This document shows, one piece after another, positions 1-9,081 of a stretch of 64,000 bases of DNA. The notes beneath the pieces were generated by a model. It saw only the letters and a program-made list of their open reading frames with translations. It made no database searches and was not told the DNA's origin. Source of the DNA: Pseudomonas sp. H1h. GTDB lineage: Bacteria; Pseudomonadota; Gammaproteobacteria; Pseudomonadales; Pseudomonadaceae. Positions within the stretch are counted from its first letter, which is position 1, and every line of letters begins with the position of its first letter. The stretch spans positions 173,509-237,508 of the forward strand of contig NZ_AYMJ01000002.1 of NCBI RefSeq assembly GCF_000633255.1. Reading direction: 5' to 3'. The position numbers were made by a program, and so were the translations under genes.

Positions 1-1
1 T

Positions 2-1126
2 GCCGGCGGCAAGACCTTCTATGCATTGCAGCTGTTCGACGCCTCGGCCGGCAATGTGCTCAGTGCCCTGTGGGAGGTCAGCGCACCCGCCACCGCCAAC
101 ATTGCCAATGCCTTTAATGATCTGGGTTACGCCTATGCACGGCCGGAAGTGGCACGCTTGGCCGACGGCCGCTGGGCAGCGTTCATCGCCAATGGTTATG
201 GCAGCAACTCGGGTGTGGCGGCGTTGTATGTGCTGGATGTGCGTGACGGTTCGCTGATCAAGAAAATCGTGATCGACAGCACCGAAACCACCAATGGCCT
301 GTCGTCGGTCAAGCTCAAGGTCAACTCCTCGAACGTGGTGCAGGCTGCCTACGGTGGAGATTTGAAAGGGCGCTTGTGGAAATTCGACCTCAGCGCGACC
401 ACGACCGACAGCTGGGGTGTGGCATTTTCCGGCAAGCCGTTGTTCACCACGGCCGGCGGGGCGACTCAGCCGATCACGGCGCAGCCGCTGTTGGCGGACA
501 ATGCGCTGGGGGGCAAACAGGTATTCGTCGGCACCGGAAAATTCAACGAAACAGCCGATAAGACCAACAAGGATCTGCAGGCGTTTTATTCGGTGTGGGA
601 CGCCGACGGCGGTTCCGGCCAACTGACCGTCAGCAGTCTGCAGGCGCAGGCGGTGACCGGGGTGTTCACCGGTAGTTCAGGACAATATGCCACGACCACT
701 CAGAACGACACGACCTATCCGGCAGAGAAGGGGTGGTATCTGCCGCTCGTGTATAACAACGCGTTGGTCGGTGAGCGGGTGATCAATCAGGCCAGCCTGG
801 TGCTCGGACGCATTTTGTTTACGACTGCGGGAGTTGACACCACCGACCCGTGTGCCAGTTTCGGTACGGGCAAACTGGTCGAACTCGATGCGTTCGGCGG
901 TAAGATGCTCAACTACGCGGTGCTCGATACTAACGGGGATGGTGTGGTCGACAGTAACGACACGATTTCCAGTGGTGTGATATTTACGGGCGGCATTCCA
1001 ACCCTGAATGCCATCGTCAATGGCGCGACGCGCAAGATAGTCAACGATTCCAGCGGCAACATCACCACTCTGGTGGAAAAGGGTGGCGGTGGCAGCCGTC
1101 GTATCATGTGGCGACAAATACAGTAA
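2..1126 (+). CDS. pilY1: PilY1, type IV pilus tip-associated protein (3' part only)
   Basis: The reading frame enters from the left edge, so only the last 375 residues are present. The visible part is the C-terminal beta-propeller domain of PilY1, the large protein associated with the type IV pilus tip and involved in pilus extension, adhesion and surface sensing. Codons from position 926 encode DTNGDGVVD, an EF-hand-like calcium loop equivalent in place to the Ca-binding site known in P. aeruginosa PilY1. It ends with TAA, 15 bases before pilE, as in the fimU-pilVWXY1E minor pilin operon. The N-terminal von Willebrand A-like region lies outside the window. Confidence 0.9.
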   Translation, partial: AGGKTFYALQLFDASAGNVLSALWEVSAPATANIANAFNDLGYAYARPEVARLADGRWAAFIANGYGSNSGVAALYVLDVRDGSLIKKIVIDSTETTNGLSSVKLKVNSSNVVQAAYGGDLKGRLWKFDLSATTTDSWGVAFSGKPLFTTAGGATQPITAQPLLADNALGGKQVFVGTGKFNETADKTNKDLQAFYSVWDADGGSGQLTVSSLQAQAVTGVFTGSSGQYATTTQNDTTYPAEKGWYLPLVYNNALVGERVINQASLVLGRILFTTAGVDTTDPCASFGTGKLVELDAFGGKMLNYAVLDTNGDGVVDSNDTISSGVIFTGGIPTLNAIVNGATRKIVNDSSGNITTLVEKGGGGSRRIMWRQIQ

Positions 1127-1141
1127 GTGAGAGTTTGAGGC

Positions 1142-1543
1142 ATGCGCAGATTCAACCGAGGCTTCACCTTGATCGAAATCATGATCGTGATTGCGATCAT
1201 CGGGATCATCATCACCATCGCTGCACCGAGCTACACCGAGTACCTGAAAAAGGGCCGTCGCGCCGAGGTGGTCTCGCTGCTCTCGGAGCAGGCGCAGATC
1301 CTTGAACGCTTCTATACCAAGAGCAACGTCTACACCGGCATTACCGGTTTGAGCACGGGCAATGACTTCTACACCATCACCCCGACGATCGCTGACCAGA
1401 CCTTCCTGCTGACCGCCACCCGCAAGGCTGGCACGACCATGGCGACCGACAAGTGTGGGGACTTCACCCTGACCAACACCGGCGTCAGAAGCATGAACAA
1501 CGCTACCACCGGGCTGACCACCAAGGATTGCTGGGGCCGCTGA
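1142..1543 (+). CDS. pilE: PilE, type IV minor pilin
   Basis: A 133-residue prepilin with a short basic leader and the type III signal GFTLIEIMIVIAIIGI, cleaved by PilD after Gly7; Glu5 of the mature protein is present. The hydrophobic alpha-1 helix is followed by a globular domain ending in a Cys-bounded loop (CGDF...DCWGR) that should form the usual C-terminal disulfide. A GAGG ribosome-binding site precedes the ATG by three bases. It is the last gene of the minor pilin/PilY1 operon; the product is part of the pilus priming complex in the inner membrane and pilus tip. Confidence 0.92.
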   Translation: MRRFNRGFTLIEIMIVIAIIGIIITIAAPSYTEYLKKGRRAEVVSLLSEQAQILERFYTKSNVYTGITGLSTGNDFYTITPTIADQTFLLTATRKAGTTMATDKCGDFTLTNTGVRSMNNATTGLTTKDCWGR

Positions 1544-1600
1544 GGTACTTTCTTTCAGGCGCCTTTTGCGCCCACTGTCTTTTTTACGGTTGGATCAAAC

Positions 1601-2701
1601 ATGACCAGGCAACAGCAAGTGGTGATTGTCGGTGGCGGGGTGATTGGCCTGCTGACCGCCTACAACCTCGCCTCCGAAGTGCGCAGCGTGGTGCTGCTGG
1701 ATCGCTCGAGCGTCGGCCAGGAATCGTCCTGGGCCGGAGGTGGCATCGTTTCCCCGCTGTACCCGTGGCGCTACAGCCCGGCGGTCACCGCGCTGGCGCA
1801 TTGGTCTCAGGACTTTTATCCACAGCTCGGCGAGCGATTGTTTGCTGATACCGGCGTTGATCCTGAAGTGCACACCACGGGCCTGTACTGGCTGGACCTG
1901 GACGATGAAGCCGACGCACTGGCCTGGGCCGAACGGGAGCAGCGTCCGCTGCGGGCTGTGGATATCTCGGCGGCACATGACGCCGTCCCGGTGCTGGGCG
2001 GCGGGTTCTCACGGGCGATCTACATGGCTGATGTGGCCAACGTCAGAAACCCACGGCTGGTGAAGTCGCTGAAAGCGGCATTGCAGGCACTGCCTAACGT
2101 GACCCTTCACGAGCAATGCGAGGTCAGCGGGTTTGTCCGTGAAGGCGGGCGCGTGGTTGGCGTTGAGACGTCCAAGGGCCTGATCAACGGCGATCAGGTT
2201 GTACTGACTGCTGGTGCGTGGAGCGGCGATCTGCTCAAGACGCTCGGCCTGACGCTGCCGGTCGAACCGGTCAAAGGCCAGATGATTCTCTACAAATGTG
2301 CGGCGGATTTTCTGCCGAGCATGGTTCTGGCCAAGGGGCGTTATGCAATTCCGCGCCGAGACGGGCACATCCTGATCGGCAGTACGCTGGAGCATGAAGG
2401 CTTCGACAAGACGCCGACCGATGTGGCGCTGGAGAGTCTCAAGGCTTCGGCGGTCGAGTTGCTGCCAGCGCTGGCGGATGCCGAGGTGGTGGGGCATTGG
2501 GCCGGTTTGCGCCCGGGTTCGCCGGAGGGGATTCCTTACATCGGGCGAGTGCCGGGCTTTGATGGCCTGTGGCTGAACTGCGGGCATTACCGCAACGGGC
2601 TGGTGCTGGCGCCGGCGTCGTGCCAGTTGTTCGCCGATGTGATGCTGGGGCGCGCGCCGATTATTGATCCTGCGCCGTATGCGCCAGAGGGCCGCATGTA
2701 G
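1601..2701 (+). CDS. thiO: Glycine oxidase ThiO (FAD-dependent)
   Basis: A 366-residue DAO-family flavoenzyme. The N-terminal Rossmann motif GGGVIG (residues 11-16) binds FAD, and the C-terminal part carries the typical GLRPGSPEGIPYIG and NCGHYRNGLVLAPA segments. ThiO oxidises glycine to iminoglycine for assembly of the thiazole ring of thiamine. The gene starts about 55 bases after pilE, behind a weak hairpin and T-run (about 1558-1588), so it may be a separate transcript or partly read through from the pilus operon. It is convergent with pilR across a REP pair. A related D-amino acid oxidase role cannot be excluded from sequence alone. Confidence 0.85.
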   Translation: MTRQQQVVIVGGGVIGLLTAYNLASEVRSVVLLDRSSVGQESSWAGGGIVSPLYPWRYSPAVTALAHWSQDFYPQLGERLFADTGVDPEVHTTGLYWLDLDDEADALAWAEREQRPLRAVDISAAHDAVPVLGGGFSRAIYMADVANVRNPRLVKSLKAALQALPNVTLHEQCEVSGFVREGGRVVGVETSKGLINGDQVVLTAGAWSGDLLKTLGLTLPVEPVKGQMILYKCAADFLPSMVLAKGRYAIPRRDGHILIGSTLEHEGFDKTPTDVALESLKASAVELLPALADAEVVGHWAGLRPGSPEGIPYIGRVPGFDGLWLNCGHYRNGLVLAPASCQLFADVMLGRAPIIDPAPYAPEGRM

Positions 2702-2732
2702 TCAGGTATTTCTGTTGAGCCTGGCAGACCGC

Positions 2733-2810
2733 TTTCGCGAGCAGGCTCGCTCCCACATTGGATTTTGTGAACGACAAAGATCAAATGTGGGAGCGGGCTT
2801 GCTCGCGAAG
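2733..2810. repeat. REPIN (inverted REP pair) between thiO and pilR
   Basis: Two facing copies of the P. fluorescens-type REP palindrome (TTCGCGAGCAGGCTCGCTCC and GGAGCGGGCTTGCTCGCGAA) separated by about 25 bases. It fills the space between two convergent genes, where it can form a large hairpin and protect or end both transcripts. Confidence 0.85.
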
Positions 2811-2816
2811 GGGCCC

Positions 2817-4163
2817 TCAATCCAGACCGAGTTTCTTCAGCCGATAACGCATCGACCGAAATGAAAGACTCAACCGCTGCGCCGCCGCCGTGCGGTTCCA
2901 GCGAGTCTCCTCCAGCGCCTGCAGAATCAGCTTGCGCTCGACGTTCTCCAGATAATCCTCAAGGTTGTCGATCTGTGTCAGGTCGGCAATGCCGCCCTCT
3001 ACCGCGCAACTGCCTTCGCTCAGGCGCAAGTCTTCGGCCTCGATTATTTGGTTTTCGCACAGCGTGTGCGCACGTTCGAGGACGTTCTCCAGTTCCCGCA
3101 CATTCCCCGGAAAGCGGTAACTCTTTAGCGCTTCAAGTGCTTGTGGGTGCAGGCGTGCTGCCAGTTGGCCGCTACCGCTGGCCAGACGCTGGAGCATATG
3201 CGCGGCCAGTACCTCGATGTCGTCGCGCCGTTCGCGCAAGGAAGGCACGCGCAGTTCGATCACGTTCAACCGGTAGTACAGGTCCTGGCGAAAGCGTTCG
3301 GCGGCGACTTCCGCGTCCAGATCCTTGTGGGTTGCGCAAAGAATGCGCACATCGACCACTATTTCCTGCTGGCCGCCAACGCTGCGCACGGCTTTTTCCT
3401 GAATCGCCCGCAGCAGTTTGACTTGCATCGACAGCGGCAGATCCGCCACTTCGTCGAGAAACAGGGTGCCGCCCTGTGCGGCTTGAAACAGGCCCGGTTT
3501 GTCTTCCATGGCGCCGGTGAAGCTGCCTTTGCGATGGCCGAAAAACTCGCTTTCCATCAGCTCCGACGGAATCGCCCCACAGTTGACCGGCACGAACGGC
3601 TGATTGTTGCGCGGTCCCTGTTCGTGGATCAGCCGCGCGACCAGCTCTTTGCCGCTGCCGGATTCGCCGCTGATGTACACCGGTGCCTGGCTACGGGCGA
3701 GCTTGTCGATCTGTTTACGCAGGTTGCGCATCGGTTGCGAGTCACCCAGCAGCCGTCGGTCGATCGAGGTGACATTGCCGCCGGCGACAGGCATGCGCAG
3801 CGCGGTGTTGACCAACTCGCGCAGGCGGGTGAGATCAACCGGTTTGGTGAGGAAGTCGAAGGCTCCGGCCTTCAAGGCGTTGATCGCGGTTTCCAGGCTG
3901 CCGTATGCAGTGATCATCGCCACCGGCACTTGCGGATAGCGTTGCTGGATGTGCTGCACCAGTTCCAGCCCCGTGCCGTCCGGCAGGCGCATGTCGGTCA
4001 GGCACAGGTCAAACGCATTGCGCTGCAACAGCGCCTGCGCTTCGCCGAGATTGCGTGCACTGAAGGTGTCGAGTTTCATCCGTCCCAGGGTGATTTCCAG
4101 GAGTTCGCGGATATCCGGCTCGTCGTCGACGATAAGGATTTTTTGCCGTGGGCTCGTGTTCAA
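2817..4163 (-). CDS. pilR: PilR, sigma-54-dependent response regulator
   Basis: A 448-residue NtrC-family activator of pilA. Receiver domain with phosphoacceptor Asp57 and Lys107 (LTKP); AAA+ domain with Walker A GESGSGKE (166-173) and the sigma-54 contact loop as GSFTGA (213-218) in place of the commoner GAFTGA; Fis-type helix-turn-helix at the end (NRTAAAQRLSLSFRSMRYRL). The start chosen is TTG at 4163, giving the N-terminus MNTSPRQKILIVDDEPD that matches known PilR; it overlaps the pilS stop as TTGA. The upstream in-frame extension lies within pilS and looks unlike PilR. Confidence 0.92.
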   Translation of the reverse strand: MNTSPRQKILIVDDEPDIRELLEITLGRMKLDTFSARNLGEAQALLQRNAFDLCLTDMRLPDGTGLELVQHIQQRYPQVPVAMITAYGSLETAINALKAGAFDFLTKPVDLTRLRELVNTALRMPVAGGNVTSIDRRLLGDSQPMRNLRKQIDKLARSQAPVYISGESGSGKELVARLIHEQGPRNNQPFVPVNCGAIPSELMESEFFGHRKGSFTGAMEDKPGLFQAAQGGTLFLDEVADLPLSMQVKLLRAIQEKAVRSVGGQQEIVVDVRILCATHKDLDAEVAAERFRQDLYYRLNVIELRVPSLRERRDDIEVLAAHMLQRLASGSGQLAARLHPQALEALKSYRFPGNVRELENVLERAHTLCENQIIEAEDLRLSEGSCAVEGGIADLTQIDNLEDYLENVERKLILQALEETRWNRTAAAQRLSLSFRSMRYRLKKLGLD

Positions 4164-5755
4164 CTTTGTTTCCGTCCGTGAGCAAAGGTGATGCGAAAGC
4201 AGCCGCCGCCTTGGCGTGGTTTGAAGTCTAGGCGCGCCTGGTTGCTTTCGCACAGCTCACGGGACAGATAAAGCCCAAGGCCGGTGCCTTGGCTGCTGGT
4301 GGTGAAGAACGGTTCGAACAGATGCGGTTGCTGATCCAATGGTACGCCGGGGCCATTGTCCTGGACTTCGAGCACTGCCAGCTGGCTGTCAGGATCGATG
4401 AACAGCGCCAGCCAGACTTCGGCCGGATCGTGCAGCAGGGCGCTGTGGCGCCAGCCATTGCGTAACAGATTGTCGAGAATTTGCGTGAGCTGGCCAGGGT
4501 CCATCAGCGTGACGAAGTCCCCGGAATTGATCCGCAAATGAATCAACTGCCGATCAGTCGCCTGTTCGTGGCTCTCGGCGACGAACTGTTCCAGCCACGG
4601 CTTGAGATCCAGCCGTTGCGGGGCACTCTGCTGGCGACGTGACAGTTGCAGAACGTTTTCGATGACTCGGTTCATGCGCTGGGAGTGGTCTTGAATGATC
4701 TGCGTCAGACGCCGATCCGCGCTGTCGAGTTCCTCGGACTCAGCCAATAGCTGCGCGGCGTGGCTGATAGCGCCCAGCGGATTGCGGATTTCATGGGAGA
4801 TGCCGGCGGTCAGGCGCCCGAGGGCGGCGAGCTTGAGCTGCTGGGCTTGCTGCGCGACCTGCGCCAGATCTTCGAGGAACACCAGGGTTTGCTGGTTGGG
4901 GCTCTGGTCGAGGGCGATGAAGTTCGGTTGCAGCTCCAGGCCGTTGCCGGGAATTTTCAGGCTCTGTGGGCGCAGGGTCGGATTGTTCATCCACAACTGC
5001 AGGCGATCGACCAGCGCGCTGGAGTAGTCGTCGATCAGATGGCCTTCAAGGTGCGACTGGGACAGCAGGCTTTTGGCGCTGTGGTTGGCCAGTTGCACCC
5101 GGCGTTGTTCGTCGAGCACCAGAATGCCGGTGCGCATGCGTTGCAGGATCAGGGCGTTGAGGGCTTCGAGGCTGATGACTTCGCTGGCGCGCTGTTCGGC
5201 GAGGTGCTCGCTGACTTCCAGACGCCGAACCAGGCCCTGGACCAGCAACGACGCCGCAAAGCACAAGGCACCAAGAGTGCCGGCTTGCAGGTAGTCATTG
5301 GCGCTCAGGGGATGGCTGAAACTCAGCAGGAAGCTTGAACCGACAATTCCGAGCGCGCCGATGGCGGCAATCAACAGGCCGATGCGCCGGCGTAGCAGGG
5401 TGTTGGCAATCGCTACCGAAACAATCAGCAGGTTGCCGATCGCGCTGGCCACCCCACCCGCCGCGTAGAACAAGCCGCACAGCAGCAGGACATCCACCAG
5501 CGCCAGGCTGAACAGTTGCGCCGGACGCCGGGTGTTCTCCAGAAACACTACCAGCAGGATGTTCAACACCAGATACAACCAGCTGCCGCTGCGCAGCAGA
5601 TCGTCGTCGGCCGACGTCAGCAGGCGGTTGTCCATATTGCTGGAGATCAGCAGCACCAGTGTGATGCCGACGCTTAAACGGTAGAGATGATAAAGGCGCA
5701 GCAGGCGCTGGGCCTGTTTGCTGTCGGCGTTGGCGGCCTCAGCGATCACTGGCAC
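4160..5755 (-). CDS. pilS: PilS, membrane sensor histidine kinase
   Basis: Sensor kinase for PilR. About six hydrophobic segments occupy the first ~190 residues, followed by a PAS-like region, the H-box GISHEIRNPLGAISHAA (His near residue 321) and an HATPase domain with DNGPGVP and GTGLGLYLSRELCE. It is translationally coupled to pilR by a TTGA overlap. Start is uncertain: a TTG at 5770 has no clear ribosome-binding site, whereas GTG at 5755 has AAGG five bases upstream and was chosen. Either start overlaps the 3' end of the preceding small gene. PilS monitors pilin in the inner membrane in P. aeruginosa. Confidence 0.9.
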   Translation of the reverse strand: MPVIAEAANADSKQAQRLLRLYHLYRLSVGITLVLLISSNMDNRLLTSADDDLLRSGSWLYLVLNILLVVFLENTRRPAQLFSLALVDVLLLCGLFYAAGGVASAIGNLLIVSVAIANTLLRRRIGLLIAAIGALGIVGSSFLLSFSHPLSANDYLQAGTLGALCFAASLLVQGLVRRLEVSEHLAEQRASEVISLEALNALILQRMRTGILVLDEQRRVQLANHSAKSLLSQSHLEGHLIDDYSSALVDRLQLWMNNPTLRPQSLKIPGNGLELQPNFIALDQSPNQQTLVFLEDLAQVAQQAQQLKLAALGRLTAGISHEIRNPLGAISHAAQLLAESEELDSADRRLTQIIQDHSQRMNRVIENVLQLSRRQQSAPQRLDLKPWLEQFVAESHEQATDRQLIHLRINSGDFVTLMDPGQLTQILDNLLRNGWRHSALLHDPAEVWLALFIDPDSQLAVLEVQDNGPGVPLDQQPHLFEPFFTTSSQGTGLGLYLSRELCESNQARLDFKPRQGGGCFRITFAHGRKQS

Positions 5756-5972
5756 CCGGGCCTTGCTCAAGGTGAGCCTGGCTGCAATACCACTGTTGCT
5801 GAAGGTTCAGGGCGCGGTCGCGGGGCAGGTGCACGCCGCAATGAGCGCAACGCACCATCGGCGCCGCGTCTTGCTCGCGCGGCGGTTGTGCAGACGAGGC
5901 GGGCGCCTTGAATTTGCGCCACAGCCAGACCGCAGCGAAAATCAGGACAATCCAGAACAGTAAACGAAGCAT
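5739..5972 (-). CDS. Small membrane-anchored zinc-ribbon protein (PP0621 family)
   Basis: A 77-residue protein: an N-terminal transmembrane helix (LLFWIVLIFAAVWLWRKF), a short linker, then CAHCGVHLPRD...YCSQAHLE, a CxxC...CxxxH pattern that can bind zinc. It resembles the conserved PP0621-type proteins found beside pilS in Pseudomonas; their function is not known to me. It overlaps the start of pilS by 17-32 bases and so is probably co-transcribed with pilSR. Confidence 0.75.
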   Translation of the reverse strand: MLRLLFWIVLIFAAVWLWRKFKAPASSAQPPREQDAAPMVRCAHCGVHLPRDRALNLQQQWYCSQAHLEQGPGASDR

Positions 5973-6051
5973 GATGAGCGGCTTTTCGGCTAATGATTCG
6001 GCAGTTTAGCCAAGGAGCCGGCAGGCGCACAGACTATTAACGCGCAGCCAT

Positions 6052-6082
6052 AAAAAAGGGAGATCCGCAGATCTCCCTTTTT
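6052..6082 (-). terminator. Intrinsic terminator after bamD
   Basis: Perfect 8-bp stem GGGAGATC-CGCA-GATCTCCC with T-runs on both sides, so it could act in both directions. On the minus strand it lies directly after the bamD stop and ends in six T. Confidence 0.85.
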
Positions 6083-6097
6083 GTGCTGCCGGTGTGA

Positions 6098-7117
6098 TCA
6101 GTCGAACACGCCGAAGGTCATGTAGCTGAACCACGAACGGTCGTCGTTGTTGCCGGCCGCTTGGTGTTCTTCTTCGATCACTTCGCCATTGTCGTCTTTA
6201 GGCTTGAGCTCGTTCGGGATCGCGTCTTTGGCGTCCTGGAACTGCTTCTGCACGTCCTGGTTGGCGCGGGTTTCGCCCGGCGGCAGCGGTGGACGCGATT
6301 CGATCAGGCCCAGAGTGGCCTTGCTCAGCCACGAGCGGTTGTCGGCTTCGGCAACCGAAGGCACGAACTGACCGTCTTTCAGGCTTGGATGGTTCGGGTA
6401 GTTGAGCTTCAGGGTTTCCAGACTGGTGGCAGCCAGTTCGTCCAGGTGCAGACGCTGATAAGCCTCGGTCATTACTGCCAGGCCGTCGCCGACCGATGGC
6501 GTTTCCTGGAAGTTTTCTACTACGTAACGGCCACGGTTGGCGGCAGCCACGTACGCCTGACGGGTCAGGTAGTAGTCCGCTACGTGGATTTCGTAGGCCG
6601 CCAGCAGGTTGCGCAGGTAAATCATGCGCTGCTTGGCGTCCGGCGCGTAGCGGCTGTTCGGGTAGCGGCTGGTCAGCTGGGCGAACTCGTTGTACGAGTC
6701 GCGAGCGGCGCCCGGGTCACGCTTGGTCATGTCCAGCGGCAGGAAGCGCGCCAGCAGGCCGACGTCCTGGTCGAACGAGGTCAGGCCCTTGAGGTAGTAG
6801 GCGTAGTCCACGTTCGGGTGCTGTGGGTGCAAACGGATAAAACGCTCGGCGGCGGACTTGGCAGCTTCCGGCTCGGAGTTTTTATAGTTGGCATAAATCA
6901 GTTCAAGCTGTGCCTGATCCGCGTAGCGACCGAACGGATAGCGCGACTCCAGAGCCTTCAGCTTGGCTGTGGCGCTGGTATAGCTGTTGTTGTCCAGATC
7001 GGTCTGAGCCTGCTGGTACAGCTCGGCTTCGCTCAGGTTTTCGTCTACGACTTCCTTCGATGAGCAAGCAGCGGTCAATGCGAGGATGGCGATCAGCAGC
7101 AGGTGTTTCACTTGCAT
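6098..7117 (-). CDS. bamD: BamD, outer membrane protein assembly lipoprotein
   Basis: A 339-residue lipoprotein of the BAM complex, which inserts beta-barrel proteins into the outer membrane. Signal peptide [18 protein letters not shown] with lipobox LTAAC, then tetratricopeptide-like repeats ([68 protein letters not shown]). ATG at 7117 is chosen because it begins the signal peptide; a longer frame upstream is not lipoprotein-like. It is divergent from rluD with 151 bases between, the arrangement also seen in P. aeruginosa. Confidence 0.95.
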   Translation of the reverse strand: MQVKHLLLIAILALTAACSSKEVVDENLSEAELYQQAQTDLDNNSYTSATAKLKALESRYPFGRYADQAQLELIYANYKNSEPEAAKSAAERFIRLHPQHPNVDYAYYLKGLTSFDQDVGLLARFLPLDMTKRDPGAARDSYNEFAQLTSRYPNSRYAPDAKQRMIYLRNLLAAYEIHVADYYLTRQAYVAAANRGRYVVENFQETPSVGDGLAVMTEAYQRLHLDELAATSLETLKLNYPNHPSLKDGQFVPSVAEADNRSWLSKATLGLIESRPPLPPGETRANQDVQKQFQDAKDAIPNELKPKDDNGEVIEEEHQAAGNNDDRSWFSYMTFGVFD

Positions 7118-7268
7118 GGCGGCTTGCGTCCCTATGACGGCCGCTGTCTTGGGCGGGGCCGTCCTGTTATGATGAGCGCCCCGTTGAAAAGCCTCGGGGC
7201 AAAAGACGCCGTATTTAACCACAAGCGCGCAGCCGAAACCAAAGGCTGTGCCGACGCCCAGTCAGAGC

Positions 7269-8231
7269 ATGTCCGATAAAATTGAACTTCGCGCAGAGGT
7301 GCCGTCCGATTTGGGCGGCCAACGCCTCGATCAAGTCGCCGCCCAACTCTTCGCTGAGCACTCACGCTCGCGCCTTTCCGCCTGGATCAAAGAAGGTCGC
7401 CTGACTGTGGACGGGGCGGTCATCCGCCCGCGCGACATTGTGCATGGCGGTGCCATCCTTGAGCTGACTGCCGAGCAGGAAGCCCAGGGCGAGTGGATCG
7501 CCCAGGACATCGAACTCGACATCGTCTATGAAGACGTCGACATCCTGGTCATCAACAAGCCTGCGGGCCTGGTGGTGCACCCGGCTGCTGGCCACGCTGA
7601 TGGCACCTTGCTCAACGCCTTGTTGCACCACGTGCCGGACATTATCAATGTCCCGCGCGCCGGTATCGTGCATCGTCTGGACAAGGACACCACCGGTCTG
7701 ATGGTGGTAGCCAAGACCATTCAGGCGCAGACCAAGCTGGTTACTCAATTGCAGAGTCGCAGCGTGAGCCGGATCTACGAGTGCATCGTGATCGGTGTGG
7801 TGACGGCCGGTGGCAAGATCAACGCCCCGATCGGTCGTCACGGCCAGCAGCGCCAGCGCATGGCGGTGATGGAAGGCGGCAAGCCTGCCGTCAGCCACTA
7901 CCGCGTGCTGGAGCGTTTCCGTTCGCACACCCATGTGCGGGTGAAACTGGAAACCGGTCGCACCCACCAGATCCGTGTGCACATGTCGCACATCAACTTC
8001 CCGTTGGTCGGCGATCCGGCGTACGGCGGTCGTTTCCGCATTCCGCCGGCGGCGAACCCGACGATGGTCGAATCGCTCAAGCATTTCCCGCGTCAGGCCC
8101 TGCACGCGCGCTTCCTCGAACTGGATCATCCGACGACCGGTGAGCGCATGAGCTGGGAATCGCCGCTGCCGGAAGACTTCGTCTGGCTGCTGACCCTGCT
8201 CAAGCAGGATCGCGAGGCATTCATCGGATGA
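7269..8231 (+). CDS. rluD: RluD, 23S rRNA pseudouridine synthase (1911/1915/1917)
   Basis: A 320-residue pseudouridine synthase. N-terminal S4-type RNA-binding domain (GGQRLDQVAAQLF...RSRLSAWIKEGRLTVDG) and catalytic motif HRLDKDTTGLMV with Asp138. It modifies helix 69 of 23S rRNA and supports ribosome assembly. ATG at 7269 (MSDKIELR) is chosen over an upstream in-frame start. It overlaps pgeF by four bases (ATGA), suggesting coupled translation. Confidence 0.93.
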   Translation: MSDKIELRAEVPSDLGGQRLDQVAAQLFAEHSRSRLSAWIKEGRLTVDGAVIRPRDIVHGGAILELTAEQEAQGEWIAQDIELDIVYEDVDILVINKPAGLVVHPAAGHADGTLLNALLHHVPDIINVPRAGIVHRLDKDTTGLMVVAKTIQAQTKLVTQLQSRSVSRIYECIVIGVVTAGGKINAPIGRHGQQRQRMAVMEGGKPAVSHYRVLERFRSHTHVRVKLETGRTHQIRVHMSHINFPLVGDPAYGGRFRIPPAANPTMVESLKHFPRQALHARFLELDHPTTGERMSWESPLPEDFVWLLTLLKQDREAFIG

Positions 8232-8950
8232 ACTGGCTGACGCCGGACTGGCCCGCGCCGGCCAGCGTCAAGGCCTGTGTCACCACCCGCGAGGGCGGTG
8301 TCAGCGAGGCGCCGTTCGACAGCCTCAATCTGGGCGATCATGTTGATGATCGTCCAGAGGCTGTGGCCGAGAATCGCCGGCGTCTGACCGATTACTTCTC
8401 TATACAGCCTGCCTGGTTGCAGCAAGTGCACGGGATTGCCGTGGCCCATGCTGATCCGGGCGTGGTAGCTACCGCCGACGCCAGTTGGACGGACACCCCG
8501 GGCGTTGCCTGCGCAGCGATGACGGCAGATTGCTTGCCGGCATTGTTCTGCGATCGTGCAGGCACTCGCGTGGCGGCGGCTCATGCCGGTTGGCGCGGGT
8601 TGGCGGCCGGCGTGCTCGAAGCCACGCTCGACACATTGGATGTTCCCGCTGCAGAAGTACTGGTCTGGCTCGGTCCGGCCATCGGCCCGAAAGCCTTTGA
8701 AGTCGGCCCGGAAGTACGGGAAGTCTTCGTCAATCAACTCGCTGAAGCGGCATCCGCCTTCGTCCCAAGCCACAATGCTGGCAAGTTCATGGCCGACATC
8801 TACCTGCTGGCGCGCCTGCGTCTGGCTGCACGGGGTGTCACTGCTGTTTATGGCGGTGGTTTCTGCACCGTGACCGATCCACGCTTCTTCTCTTATCGCC
8901 GTGCGTCGCGCACCGGCCGTTTCGCCTCCCTGATCTGGCTCACCCTCTAG
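8228..8950 (+). CDS. pgeF: PgeF, peptidoglycan editing factor (laccase-domain protein, YfiH)
   Basis: A 240-residue Cu-oxidase_4/YfiH family protein. Diagnostic segments include LNLGDHVDD near residue 36, QVHG, MTADCLPALFCD, AAAHAGWRGLAAGVLE and IGPKAFEVGPEV. The family was long called polyphenol oxidase; later work in E. coli gives it a role in removing wrongly incorporated amino acids (such as L-Ser) from peptidoglycan precursors. It follows rluD with an ATGA overlap, the usual order in gamma-proteobacteria. Confidence 0.85.
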   Translation: MNWLTPDWPAPASVKACVTTREGGVSEAPFDSLNLGDHVDDRPEAVAENRRRLTDYFSIQPAWLQQVHGIAVAHADPGVVATADASWTDTPGVACAAMTADCLPALFCDRAGTRVAAAHAGWRGLAAGVLEATLDTLDVPAAEVLVWLGPAIGPKAFEVGPEVREVFVNQLAEAASAFVPSHNAGKFMADIYLLARLRLAARGVTAVYGGGFCTVTDPRFFSYRRASRTGRFASLIWLTL

Positions 8951-8980
8951 ACTTGCCTGACCTGAATCAACTCTCCGACG

Positions 8981-9008
8981 CTTGAATCTTCCAGAATCGA
9001 CCGCATCT
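8981..9008 (+). promoter_or_regulatory. Putative sigma-32 heat-shock promoter of clpB
   Basis: CTTGAA (8981-8986), a 14-base spacer, then CCGCATCT (9001-9008), which matches the RpoH -10 consensus CCCCATNT in all but one position. It lies 74 bases before the clpB ATG, as expected for a heat-shock gene. Confidence 0.65.
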
Positions 9009-9081
9009 ATAGCGGTATCTGGCAGGTTTCTTTATTCAGGATGGTTTTTTAGGTCCGGCCTGCTCAAAAGGAAGGTGACCC

